64,000 bases of DNA from Pseudomonadota bacterium (GTDB lineage: Bacteria; Pseudomonadota; Alphaproteobacteria; Dongiales; Dongiaceae): contig JAJYUT010000001.1 of the NCBI GenBank assembly GCA_021792365.1, positions 1,014,033-1,078,032 on the forward strand, in the 5' to 3' direction. Of this stretch, positions 1-7,955 are shown one piece after another. A model generated the notes under the pieces. That model was not told the origin of the DNA and searched no databases. It worked only from the letters and a program-made list of their open reading frames with translations. A program made the translations under genes and the position numbers. Positions within the stretch are counted from its first letter, which is position 1. Each line of letters begins with the position of its first letter.

Positions 1-44
1 CAACCGCATCCGCTTCAGCGAATACCATACACCCGCCTGAACTC

Positions 45-2414
45 TCACCTGCTGAGCGGCACGTCGATCCAGAACTGCGATCCCTTGCCGAGGATCGAGC
101 GCACGCCGATCCGCCAGCCGGCGTTTTCGGCCAGCCTGCGCGCGATCGCGAGCCCAAGGCCGAGCCCGCCGGCCTCCCGCCCGGAATCGAGCTGAGCGTA
201 AGCCTCGAAAACCGCGTCCAACTGGTCAGCGGGAATGCCGGGGCCGGTATCGGCCACCACCAGGCGCAGCACCGCGCCGCGCCGCCGTGCGCCGAGCAGG
301 ACCTTGCCCTGCGGCGCGAACCGCATCGCGTTGTCAAGGAACTGCCGCAGGATGCGCCGCAGCAGCGCGGGATCGCAGGCGATGGTCGCGCTTGATGAAA
401 CCCGGCGGAGCGCGATCCTGTGCCGGGCCGCCTCGACGTCGAATTCCTCCGCCGCGGCGGTCAGGATGTCGCCGGCCTGTACGTCAACGATGGCAACGTC
501 CATCGGGCCGCTGTCCAGGCGCGCCCATTCGGCCATGTTCTCGAAGCTCGCCTGGAGGGACCGCACGATGCTGGACAGATCCTCGACCAGGCCGCGCGAC
601 TCTGGGTCCGTGACCCGGCGCTCCAGGGCGCCCGTCATCAGGCTCAGGGCATGCAGCGGCTGGCGCAGGTCGTGGGTGATCCTGGACAGGAAACCGGCGC
701 TCCCGGGATCGGATTGCAGCGCGGGGCCGGCCGCCGCCTGCACGGACGGCTGCGCGGAGAGGTCGCGCACCATGCCGGCGAAGATGCGCTTTCCGTTGCG
801 CCAGGCCTCGCTGATGGTGACCTCGGCCGGGAACGTGCTGCCATCCTTGCGGCGGGCGGTGACCTGACGATTGGTTCCGATCGTGCGTGCCACACCGGTC
901 TCGCGATCGCGCTGCGGATGGCCCTCGCGCCGGCTGTCGTCCGGTTCGGACATCAGCGTCTGGAGGTTGCGGCCGATGACCTCCGCGGCCGAATAGCCGA
1001 ACACCGCTTCCGCCGCGCGGCTGAAGCCGGTGATCGTCCCGTCCTCGTCGCTGGTGATGATCGGGTCCGCGATCGCATCAAGGATCGCGGCGAGCTTCGC
1101 CTGCTGTTCATTGCGGCTGGCCTCCAGCCGGCGGCGATCCGTCACGTCCTCCATCACGGTGATGGTCCCGGTGATCGCGCCGTCGGGATCGCGCTGCGGG
1201 CCCGCGCGGACCACCAGCTCGCGGACCGCGCCATCCTTGTCGCGCCGCTGCGCCGGCTGGTTCTCGATCTCGTTGCCGGCGAGCACGCGCTGGCGCAGGG
1301 AGGCCTCCTTCTCTGAATCCTCCGGTGTGGCGAAGGGGGCCGCCGCGCCTTCGACCTCGCGCCGGCGCCAGCCGAAGATCCGCTCCGCCCCGCGGCTCCA
1401 CAATGTGATATTGCCGTCCCGCGCGGCGGTGACGACCGCGAGCGGCAGCGAATCCACGAGGGCACGGAGCGCGTGCATGCTCGTCCGCCGGGTCCGTTCG
1501 CCGGCCCGTTCCTCCTGGGTCAGCAGGCTGGCGAACAGGGCGGGGACGACGATCGCCAGCAGGAACGCCTGCCGCCCCGCGGCTGCGGTCAGGGCATCGC
1601 TCATCTGCCCGTAGGGGGCGGCAGGGGCGGCGCTCGCCATGACCGCCAACGCCAGCACGACGCAGAGCAGGGACGTGATGCGGAAGTCCAGGCGCAGGGC
1701 GGACCACAGCACCACCGGCACTCCGAGGAACAGAGGAAGGTCCTGCTGCGCCTCGCGCGCCACAGCGGCGATCACGACCACGAAGGCGAGCACGAGCATC
1801 CCGTCGCGCCAGCGGCGCGCCAGGAGGCCTGGATCGGGGTGCCCCGAATGGACGAGGGACAGGATGAACGGCAGCAGGATTGCGGTGCCGATGCCGCTGG
1901 CGATCCACCAGGCGACAAAGGCCTGCATCGATGAAATGGACCCGTCTCCGGTCAGCGGCGCACCCGACATGATCGCGGCGCCGAGGATTGGCGAGGAGAG
2001 GGCGCTCCACAGCAGCAGGTGAGCCAAGGCGCCGGCGGTCTCGAGGCGCGGCGCGCCCGGCGCGTATCGCAACAGCAGAAAGCGCGCCAGCGCGACATGC
2101 AGGATGCTGGCCGCCGCGAGCAGTACCGCCGTCCCGTTGACTGCGCCACCGGCCGGGAGCGTGGCGAACACAATCCCGATGGCGCCGGCCGCCAGCATGG
2201 CGCCCAAGGCGCGGCCCGACCGGTCCATCGCGAGATGGATCAGCAGCGCGTCGGGAAGCCACAGGAGCATGCCGCCGGTGGGGGAGGCGAGCCACAGGCT
2301 GAGCCAGGCGAGCAGGAAGCAGCCAAATCCCGCCAGCAGGACGCGACCCCATTCCGGCACCGGCTCACCTCCGTTTGGTTTTGCCTCCGCCACCATAACG
2401 CAAGCTGGCGCCAT
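45..2414 (-). CDS. MASE1/PAS sensor histidine kinase
   Basis: A 789-residue membrane-bound histidine kinase without a receiver domain. The N-terminal ~300 residues are a MASE1-like block of hydrophobic helices, followed by two PAS domains (about residues 310-430 and 436-555), a HisKA dimerisation domain with phospho-acceptor His581 in the motif RITHDLRQPLHAL, and an ATPase domain with N box (691-700), DTGPGIP (G1) and GGLGLGLAI (G2). It should autophosphorylate and pass the phosphate to a response regulator that is not encoded in this window. The HDLRQPLHAL form of the H box is typical of NahK/ErcS-like kinases. A second Met seven codons in is an equally possible start. The signal is unknown. 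Confidence 0.85.
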   Translation of the reverse strand: MAPACVMVAEAKPNGGEPVPEWGRVLLAGFGCFLLAWLSLWLASPTGGMLLWLPDALLIHLAMDRSGRALGAMLAAGAIGIVFATLPAGGAVNGTAVLLAAASILHVALARFLLLRYAPGAPRLETAGALAHLLLWSALSSPILGAAIMSGAPLTGDGSISSMQAFVAWWIASGIGTAILLPFILSLVHSGHPDPGLLARRWRDGMLVLAFVVVIAAVAREAQQDLPLFLGVPVVLWSALRLDFRITSLLCVVLALAVMASAAPAAPYGQMSDALTAAAGRQAFLLAIVVPALFASLLTQEERAGERTRRTSMHALRALVDSLPLAVVTAARDGNITLWSRGAERIFGWRRREVEGAAAPFATPEDSEKEASLRQRVLAGNEIENQPAQRRDKDGAVRELVVRAGPQRDPDGAITGTITVMEDVTDRRRLEASRNEQQAKLAAILDAIADPIITSDEDGTITGFSRAAEAVFGYSAAEVIGRNLQTLMSEPDDSRREGHPQRDRETGVARTIGTNRQVTARRKDGSTFPAEVTISEAWRNGKRIFAGMVRDLSAQPSVQAAAGPALQSDPGSAGFLSRITHDLRQPLHALSLMTGALERRVTDPESRGLVEDLSSIVRSLQASFENMAEWARLDSGPMDVAIVDVQAGDILTAAAEEFDVEAARHRIALRRVSSSATIACDPALLRRILRQFLDNAMRFAPQGKVLLGARRRGAVLRLVVADTGPGIPADQLDAVFEAYAQLDSGREAGGLGLGLAIARRLAENAGWRIGVRSILGKGSQFWIDVPLSR

Positions 2415-2483
2415 GCCACGCGATGATCTCCGCCGCCATCGCTGCGGGAAGGCAGGGCGCGCTGCCGCTTCAGGGATCGAGCC

Positions 2484-2512
2484 GCCCGCCCGCCTAGTCT
2501 AGGCGCGGGCCT
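2484..2512 (-). terminator. hairpin between PAS_5 gene and histidine kinase gene
   Basis: A perfect 7-bp inverted repeat CGCCTAG-T-CTAGGCG (2491-2505) extends through a two-base bulge to a further 5 bp of G/C pairs. It lies just downstream of the stop of the PAS_5 gene on the minus strand. There is no T-run, so it is at best a weak or Rho-assisted terminator or a 3' end stabiliser. Confidence 0.3.
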
Positions 2513-2518
2513 GGGGTG

Positions 2519-2989
2519 CTAGGGTCGGGGCGGCAGGTCGGCGTAGATGCAGGCCAGGACCGCGTCGACGCTGGTGCCTTCGCTGGACAGCGGCAGGATC
2601 AGCTTGCGCTGGGGAACGACGCCGCGCCGGGTGAGTTCGACCTCGGTTTCGTAATAGGCTGGCAGGCCGGTATCGATCACCACGCGATACTGAGGAAGGA
2701 CGCTGCTGCGCTCCCCCTCCGATGCCATGGCTTCGATGCCGGTCCCGGCGCGCGGCGTGCCGAACATGGCCGCGATCTCGGCGCCGAGCCAGCGGATGCG
2801 GAACGACAGCATGTCGCCGGGCACGTCGATGAACATGAGATGCTTCGACCAGCGCGCCATGTCCACAGGGTCGAGATCGTCCGGCCGCGGCATCCGCCGG
2901 CCGTTGAGCTTGCCTTGCCAGAAATGGAACAGCGCCAGCAGCCTGTGATCCCGGATCGCTGTCGGATGTTCGAGGTCGACCAGGGCCAT
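2519..2989 (-). CDS. PAS_5 (PF07310-type) domain protein
   Basis: A 156-residue soluble protein made of a single PAS-like domain. Recognisable features are the N-terminal segment in which a helix ends in WQGKLNGRRMP, the strand pattern FRIRWLGAEIAAMFG and the C-terminal VPQRKLILPLSSEGTSVD. These match the PAS_5/PF07310 family that is abundant in Rhodospirillales and related alphaproteobacteria. It has no output domain, so its role (ligand or protein binding) is unknown. A paralogue lies at 4840-5340. The ribosome binding site is weak, so the start is not certain. Confidence 0.7.
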   Translation of the reverse strand: MALVDLEHPTAIRDHRLLALFHFWQGKLNGRRMPRPDDLDPVDMARWSKHLMFIDVPGDMLSFRIRWLGAEIAAMFGTPRAGTGIEAMASEGERSSVLPQYRVVIDTGLPAYYETEVELTRRGVVPQRKLILPLSSEGTSVDAVLACIYADLPPRP

Positions 2990-3078
2990 TTCCGCTGCCG
3001 ATGATTGCGACGATGGGGGGACGAGGGGCGAAGCGCCCTGTGCCGCTCCGCCCCCGGGACGTCAGGCGAACACGCCGG

Positions 3079-4005
3079 TCAGGCCACCGCGCTCCTGGGC
3101 CCGCTGCCGAGCTTCGGCCGGGTCGCCAGCGCCTTTTCGTAGAGCGCGATGATCTGCGCGCGCTCGTCGCCCGCCAGTTCCAGGCGCGGTGCGCGCACCT
3201 TCTCGCTGCCGAGACCCACCACCTGCTGGCCGAGCTTGATGTACTGCACCAGCTTGGTGGAGGTATCGAGGTGCAGCAGCGGCGTGAACCAGCGATAGAT
3301 CGCCCGCGCCTCCGCGAAGCGGCCCGCCTGGCACAGGCTCCACAGCTCGACCGATTCCTCCGGGAACACGTCAGTCAGGCCGCTGACCCAGCCTTCGATG
3401 CCGAGCGCGCAGCTCTCCAGCAGCAGGTCATCCACGCCGCAGAACAGGATGAAGCGGTCGCCGTGCAGGTTGTGCAAATCGGTGATGCGGCGCGGATCGT
3501 CGGAGCTTTCCTTGATGGCGACGATGGTCTTTTCGGATGCCAGCTCGCCGAACGTCTCAGGCTTCACGTCCACACCGTAAACCGGCGGGTTGTTGTAGAT
3601 CATGATCGGCAGATCGCTGGCCCGCGCGACGGCGCGGAAGTGCTGCAGCGTCTCGCGGGTGTCCGACTTGTAGACCATGCCCGGCAGGGCCATCAGCCCG
3701 TCGATGCCGATCTTCGCCGCGTCCTTCGCGTATTGCGCGGCTTCGGCCGTGGTGAATTCGGCGACGCCGGACAGGACCGGAATGCGGCCGTTCACCACCT
3801 CCTTGGCGGCGCTGAGGACCTTGCGCTTCTCCTCGGGGCGCAGCGAGCAGTTCTCGCCCACCGTGCCCAGCATGATGAAGCCATGCACGCCGCCCTGGAT
3901 CAGGCGCTCCATGAGCTTCTGGGTGGCCGGGATGTTCAGGCTCTCATCGGCATTGAATTGGGTCGTTACGGCGGGGAAGACGCCGTTCCATTGGGGTCGC
4001 GCCAT
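3079..4005 (-). CDS. DapA-family (dihydrodipicolinate synthase-like) lyase
   Basis: A 308-residue class I aldolase of the DapA/NanA superfamily. The Schiff-base lysine is visible in the IVAIKESS motif, and the conserved tyrosine of the proton relay is in MIYNNPP. I start it at MARPQWNGVFPAVTTQF, because this is where the family begins and a GGAG site sits 8 bases upstream; the open frame extends further but looks unrelated. It is divergent from a GntR/FCD regulator, the usual arrangement for catabolic family members (sugar-acid or hydroxy-keto-acid lyases) rather than lysine-biosynthetic dapA. The substrate cannot be told from sequence. Confidence 0.85.
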   Translation of the reverse strand: MARPQWNGVFPAVTTQFNADESLNIPATQKLMERLIQGGVHGFIMLGTVGENCSLRPEEKRKVLSAAKEVVNGRIPVLSGVAEFTTAEAAQYAKDAAKIGIDGLMALPGMVYKSDTRETLQHFRAVARASDLPIMIYNNPPVYGVDVKPETFGELASEKTIVAIKESSDDPRRITDLHNLHGDRFILFCGVDDLLLESCALGIEGWVSGLTDVFPEESVELWSLCQAGRFAEARAIYRWFTPLLHLDTSTKLVQYIKLGQQVVGLGSEKVRAPRLELAGDERAQIIALYEKALATRPKLGSGPRSAVA

Positions 4006-4041
4006 TCTCTGGTCTCCACAAGCTGAAAGAAGCGGATGTAT

Positions 4042-4053
4042 ATTGTATCCAAT
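4042..4053. promoter_or_regulatory. putative GntR operator
   Basis: An imperfect 12-bp palindrome, ATTGTATCCAAT (10 of 12 positions symmetric), lies in the 91-bp divergent spacer between the DapA-like gene and the GntR/FCD regulator. It sits in the most AT-rich part of the spacer. GntR/FCD regulators often bind short TNGTNNNACNA-like palindromes, so this is a reasonable site for autoregulation and control of the lyase gene. Confidence 0.4.
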
Positions 4054-4096
4054 TCCATTCCGTGTCAATATCGTTGCATGATAGAGGAAGGCCGGG

Positions 4097-4747
4097 ATGG
4101 ATTCAGGACTCCCCGTAAAGCGCACGATCGCTGACCAAGTGGCGGAACTGGTGCGCCAGCGCATTCTGACCGGCCAGCTCAAGGGCGGTCAGCCGATCCG
4201 GCAGGAGCACTTGGCGGCGGAGCTGGGTGTCAGCCGCATCCCCCTGCGCGAGGCGTTGAAGCAACTGGCGGCGGAGGGCTTCGTCACGATCGCCTCCCAC
4301 AAGGGGGCGGTGGTGGCGGAGCTGTCGATCGCCGAGGTGGGAGAGCTGTTCGACATCCGCCTGAAGCTGGAAAGCTGGCTGCTGCAGCTAGCCATTCCGG
4401 CGCTGACGGAGCGCGACCTGACCGCGCTGGAGAAGAACCTGGAGGAGCAGCGCCGGCCGGACATCCTGCCGCGCTGGGGGGATGTCAACTGGCGCTTTCA
4501 CGAGATCATGTATCTGCCCGCCAACCGGCCGATCACGCTGAAGCTCCTCAAGAACATCCACGACAAGATCGACCGCTACCTGCGGCTCGAAGTCACCATG
4601 CGCTCCGGCTTCCACCGCGCCCTGCGCGAGCATGACGGCCTGATCGCCTTCTGCCGCTCGCGCGACGTGCCCGCGGCAGTCTCCTTACTCGAGCGTCATA
4701 TCCGCGACACCGCGCGCGGGCTGATCGCGTCGCTGAAGGTGCAGTAG
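4097..4747 (+). CDS. GntR-family (FadR/FCD) transcriptional regulator
   Basis: A 216-residue regulator. The N-terminal winged helix (about residues 8-75) carries the classic GntR pattern ADQVAELVRQRILTGQLKGG with AAELGVSRIPLREALKQL as the recognition helices. The C-terminal ~130 residues are an all-helical FCD ligand-binding domain with metal-ligand-like histidines in NWRFHEIMY and ALREHDGLI. It is divergently transcribed from the DapA-family lyase, which is its likely target; the effector is probably the substrate or product of that enzyme. Confidence 0.9.
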   Translation: MDSGLPVKRTIADQVAELVRQRILTGQLKGGQPIRQEHLAAELGVSRIPLREALKQLAAEGFVTIASHKGAVVAELSIAEVGELFDIRLKLESWLLQLAIPALTERDLTALEKNLEEQRRPDILPRWGDVNWRFHEIMYLPANRPITLKLLKNIHDKIDRYLRLEVTMRSGFHRALREHDGLIAFCRSRDVPAAVSLLERHIRDTARGLIASLKVQ

Positions 4748-4753
4748 CGCGAT

Positions 4754-4781
4754 CCGCAAGCCGCCCGCTCGCACATTGCGG
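4754..4781. terminator. weak inverted repeat after GntR gene
   Basis: CCGCAA and TTGCGG form a 6-bp stem with a 16-base loop seven bases after the regulator stop codon. It is short and not followed by a T-run, so this is only a weak terminator candidate for the convergent pair. Confidence 0.2.
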
Positions 4782-4839
4782 CGAAGCATTCCGCCGACGT
4801 CTATCCGCCAAACCTTCCCCTTGGGCGATGCGCCGGATG

Positions 4840-5340
4840 CTAGCGCGGCTTCGCGCGCCAGGGCTCGATCTGGTCGATCGTTCCGACCAGATCGAAATAG
4901 TCTTCCAGGGCGATGAACTGCTCGATCATCTCTCCGCCGCGTCGCAAGGGAAAGATCCCGAATTCGTAATCCACGGTGCCGCCGGCGCTGCGCGGGACGG
5001 TCGTGCGGCCGAACAGCGGCTTCCGCGTCCGGTAGACTCGCAGGTAGTGCTCCTGCCAGGGCTGATCGGGCTCGGCGCTCAGGAGCTCGTCGAGATAATG
5101 CCCGGTGATGTCGATCCCGGTGATCTCCGTGACCTTGGTCCCTTGCAACCGATACTTGATCCGGAAGGGATCGTGCTCCGCCTCGGCCAGGATGATGTTG
5201 GGAAGCAGCGATTTCAGCTCCAGCGGATCGACCGCGCTGCGGTCCGGCACGATGTCCGGCCCGCCCTTGCGGTGCCACCAGTCATTCAGCGCCGGCACCA
5301 GGGTTGATCCGCATTGCGCAACATCTGTCCAGACGGGCAT
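4840..5340 (-). CDS. PAS_5 (PF07310-type) domain protein
   Basis: A 166-residue single-domain PAS_5 protein, paralogous in type to the one at 2519-2989. Diagnostic stretches are LKSLLPNIILAEAE, FRIKYRLQGTKVTEITG and YEFGIFPLRRGGEMIEQ, ending in IEPWRAKPR. I choose the start at MPVWTDVAQCG; an upstream Met 17 codons earlier is also in frame. There are no membrane segments and no output domain. It lies convergently with the GntR regulator and next to a decayed gene relic. Function unknown. Confidence 0.7.
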   Translation of the reverse strand: MPVWTDVAQCGSTLVPALNDWWHRKGGPDIVPDRSAVDPLELKSLLPNIILAEAEHDPFRIKYRLQGTKVTEITGIDITGHYLDELLSAEPDQPWQEHYLRVYRTRKPLFGRTTVPRSAGGTVDYEFGIFPLRRGGEMIEQFIALEDYFDLVGTIDQIEPWRAKPR

Positions 5341-5393
5341 TCGGGGCTCTTCGCTGTGGCACGGCGGCAGGACAGGTTCCTGCTGGCGCAATC

Positions 5394-5676
5394 TTATGCC
5401 AGACAGCCCCTGCCTCCAACCCGTGGCGGATGAAAGCGGGGCGATCCGCGCGGCTTGCGCGCCGTGTCGCTCCCGGCCTGATCAAGCGCCTGCCGCAGAT
5501 CGAGCTGCAAGGCGGAGGACCCGGAGGGTAGCGGCTGGTAGTCAGCTGCTTCAGGGTCTTCGGCCCTTGGAACATGCCGCATCCACGGCGATGCGCGCAC
5601 CGGGCGCCTCGAGCAGGTAGTGCGAGCTCGTGACGGTGCCGGCGGTGGCGCCGTGGAACGTCAGAGTGACGGTCAT
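5394..5676 (-). pseudogene. decayed MBL-fold RNA-metallohydrolase-like gene fragment
   Basis: The remnant begins with an ATG at 5676 preceded by AGGTGAGC and reads MTVTLTFHGATAGTVTSSHY, close to the N-terminus of COG1236-type MBL-fold metallo-hydrolases (TFHGAAGTVTGSCYLLE). At about 5578 the frame is lost: a single missing T changes the expected DCGMFQG into DAACSKG, and the MFQGPKTLKQL motif continues in another frame. A second one-base loss near 5540 moves the continuation (YQPLPSGSSALQLD) to a third frame, which stops at 5394. The metal-binding HxHxDH motif is absent, so most of the gene has been deleted. Clearly non-functional. Confidence 0.6.
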
Positions 5677-5823
5677 CGTTATGCTCACCTGAATGGCTGT
5701 GCTATGACCTGCCGACGCATCTCCCGCCGACCCGGATGCCGGTCCAGCCCGGAAATGCGACCAGAAGCGAAACCATGGCCGCGACCATAGGTCGGCGCGG
5801 TATCCACGATAGGCTTGATCGGA

Positions 5824-6570
5824 ATGCAGTTGAAAGAGATGACGGTCGCATCGCTGGGCGATCGCTCCTCCCTGGCCCTCTTCCTCGACATCGATGGCAC
5901 CCTGGTGCCGACCGCGCCGACGCCGACGGAAGTTCGGCCATCGCCCCGATTGCCCGATCTGCTGCGGCGTGCCGTCGCGGGTCTGGGCAATGCGCTCGCC
6001 GTCGTGTCGGGGCGTGAAATCACCTCGATCGACCAGGTGACGCATGGCGTGGTGCCGTATGTCGCCGGCAGCCATGGCGCGGAGTTCCGCCTCGGCCTAG
6101 GACAGCCCGTCCTGCGTCCCGGTCCGCAGCCGGATATCGCGGGCCTCGAAGCGGCCGTGCTGGAGTCCATGAAGGACTGGCCGGGGTTGCTGGTCGAGCC
6201 GAAGCGCGCCGGACTGGCGGTGCATTACCGCAAGGCACCGCATTTGGGCCCGCGCGTGCGGGACGCGCTGGAGGCGTTGCTTGCGCGCCGCGGGCAACAG
6301 GGCCTCGCGCTCCTGAACGGCGACCACGTGGTGGAGGTCCGCTCCCCCGCCCACACCAAGGGCGAGGCGGTGCACCGGATCATGCAGGAGGCGGCATTCC
6401 AGGGGCGCCGCCCGGTCTTCATCGGCGATGACGTGACGGACGAGGACGGCTTCCTGGCGGTCCAGGAACTGGGCGGGATGGCCGTCATCGTCGGGATGCG
6501 ACGCCCGACCCTGGCCACCCACCAGCTCGATTCCGTGGCTGCGGTCCTGGATCTGCTGGCGCAGTTCTAA
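5824..6570 (+). CDS. otsB: trehalose-6-phosphate phosphatase
   Basis: A 248-residue HAD-superfamily phosphatase that dephosphorylates trehalose-6-phosphate in the cytoplasm. HAD motif I is LDIDGTLVPT with the nucleophile Asp22 and acid/base Asp24; motif II/III elements include VVSGRE and GSHGAEFR; motif IV is FIGDDVTDEDGF. The ATG at 5824 is taken as start; a TTG nine bases upstream and an ATG five codons downstream are alternatives. It is convergent with otsA, and its TAA stop overlaps the otsA stop by two bases. Together they form the OtsAB trehalose pathway. Confidence 0.9.
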   Translation: MQLKEMTVASLGDRSSLALFLDIDGTLVPTAPTPTEVRPSPRLPDLLRRAVAGLGNALAVVSGREITSIDQVTHGVVPYVAGSHGAEFRLGLGQPVLRPGPQPDIAGLEAAVLESMKDWPGLLVEPKRAGLAVHYRKAPHLGPRVRDALEALLARRGQQGLALLNGDHVVEVRSPAHTKGEAVHRIMQEAAFQGRRPVFIGDDVTDEDGFLAVQELGGMAVIVGMRRPTLATHQLDSVAAVLDLLAQF

Positions 6571-7955
6571 GCGGCGGCGCGCGTCTGGCCGGCCCGCAGG
6601 CGCGTGGTGAAGCTGGTCCACCAGGCCTTCACGTCGTTGCGGGTGATGGTGTCCATGGCGGTCCGCCAGCGCGCCTGCCGCTCATCCAGCGGCATGACGA
6701 GGGCGCGGTGCATGGCATCGGCGCATTGATCGACGTCGAACGGGTTGACGATGAGCGCGCTGCCCAGCTCCGCCGCAGCGCCGGCGAAGCGGGAGAGCAC
6801 GAGCACGCCGGGATCATCCGGGTCCTGCGCGGCGATGTATTCCTTCGCCACCATGTTCATGCCGTCGCGCAGCGGCGTCACCACGCCGACCGCGGCCATG
6901 CGACAGAAGCCGGCCAGCGACTGGCGCGGATAGGTGCGGTTGATGTAGCGGATCGGGGTCCAATGGATCTCCGAGAAGGCGCCGTTGATGCGTCCGCTCA
7001 GCCGGTCGATCTCGCGCCTCAGGTCGCGATAGCTCGCAACGTCGGTGCGGCTGGGCGAGGCGATCTGCACCAGCTCGAATTGCCCGCGGTGCTCCGGATG
7101 CGCGCGCAGCAGCTCCTCGCACGCCTCAAAGCGGCTGGGGATGCCTTTGCTGTAGTCCAGCCGGTCGATCGAGATCATCAGCTTGCGCGATCCCAGCCCT
7201 TCCTTGAGCTGCTGGCATTCCGGCTTGTCCAGGGCCCTGGCGGCGAGCGTCGCGAAGGCGCGGGTGTCGATGCCGATGGGAAAGGCGCCGGCTTCGATGG
7301 TGCGGTCGAAGCAGGTGATCGCACCGTTGCCGCTGATCGTCCCGCCGGCCTCCTGCCGGACATAATCCTTGAAGCTCTGCAGGTCGCGCTCGGTCTGGAA
7401 GCCGATCAGGTCGGCGGCCGCGAGCCCGCGCATCAGCGGGCCGAGTCCGGGCAGGACCGCCAGCGTATCGACTCCCGGCAACGGGATGTGCAGGAAGAAG
7501 CCGATCTTGTTGGTGACGCCGCGCTTGCGCAGCTCGCCAGCCATCGGAAGCAACTGGTAATCATGGATCCAGATCGTATCGTCGGGCTTGAGATGCGGGA
7601 TCAGCATCTCCGCGAATCGCGCATTGACCGCGAAATAGGTCTCCAGGGCGGAGCGCGAGAACTTGACCAGGCCGATGCGATAATGGAAGAGCGGCCAGAG
7701 CGTGCTGTTGGCGAACTGGTTGTAGAACCCGTCGAACTCGGCCGGGGTCAGGTCGAAGACCGCAAATTCCATCTTGCCCTTGGTGGCGGTCTGGCATCTC
7801 GGCTCGGGCGTTTCGGTCAGCTCGCCGCTCCAGCCGAACCACAATCCGCCGCTGCTGCTGAGAGCCTCGCGGATCGCGACCGCCAATCCGCCGGCGCGCT
7901 GGACTCGCTCGCTGGGCAGGATGACGCGGTTGGAGACGACGACGAGGCGGCTCAC
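6567..7955 (-). CDS. otsA: trehalose-6-phosphate synthase (GT20)
   Basis: A 462-residue GT20 glycosyltransferase that joins UDP-glucose and glucose-6-phosphate into trehalose-6-phosphate. Family hallmarks are the N-terminal RLVVVSNRV, the RAGGLAVAI phosphate loop, [20 protein letters not shown] and the C-terminal [14 protein letters not shown] and [11 protein letters not shown]. The start codon is GTG and overlaps the GH15 gene stop as GTGA, so the two are translationally coupled. Length is normal for the family. Trehalose here most likely serves as osmolyte and desiccation protectant. Confidence 0.95.
   Translation of the reverse strand: MSRLVVVSNRVILPSERVQRAGGLAVAIREALSSSGGLWFGWSGELTETPEPRCQTATKGKMEFAVFDLTPAEFDGFYNQFANSTLWPLFHYRIGLVKFSRSALETYFAVNARFAEMLIPHLKPDDTIWIHDYQLLPMAGELRKRGVTNKIGFFLHIPLPGVDTLAVLPGLGPLMRGLAAADLIGFQTERDLQSFKDYVRQEAGGTISGNGAITCFDRTIEAGAFPIGIDTRAFATLAARALDKPECQQLKEGLGSRKLMISIDRLDYSKGIPSRFEACEELLRAHPEHRGQFELVQIASPSRTDVASYRDLRREIDRLSGRINGAFSEIHWTPIRYINRTYPRQSLAGFCRMAAVGVVTPLRDGMNMVAKEYIAAQDPDDPGVLVLSRFAGAAAELGSALIVNPFDVDQCADAMHRALVMPLDERQARWRTAMDTITRNDVKAWWTSFTTRLRAGQTRAAA

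Noticed and set aside
4006..4182. N-terminal extension of the DapA-family lyase to 367 residues
   Set aside because: The extra 59 residues overlap the divergent regulator start and contain no family motif, whereas the ATG at 4005 has a good RBS and matches the family N-terminus.
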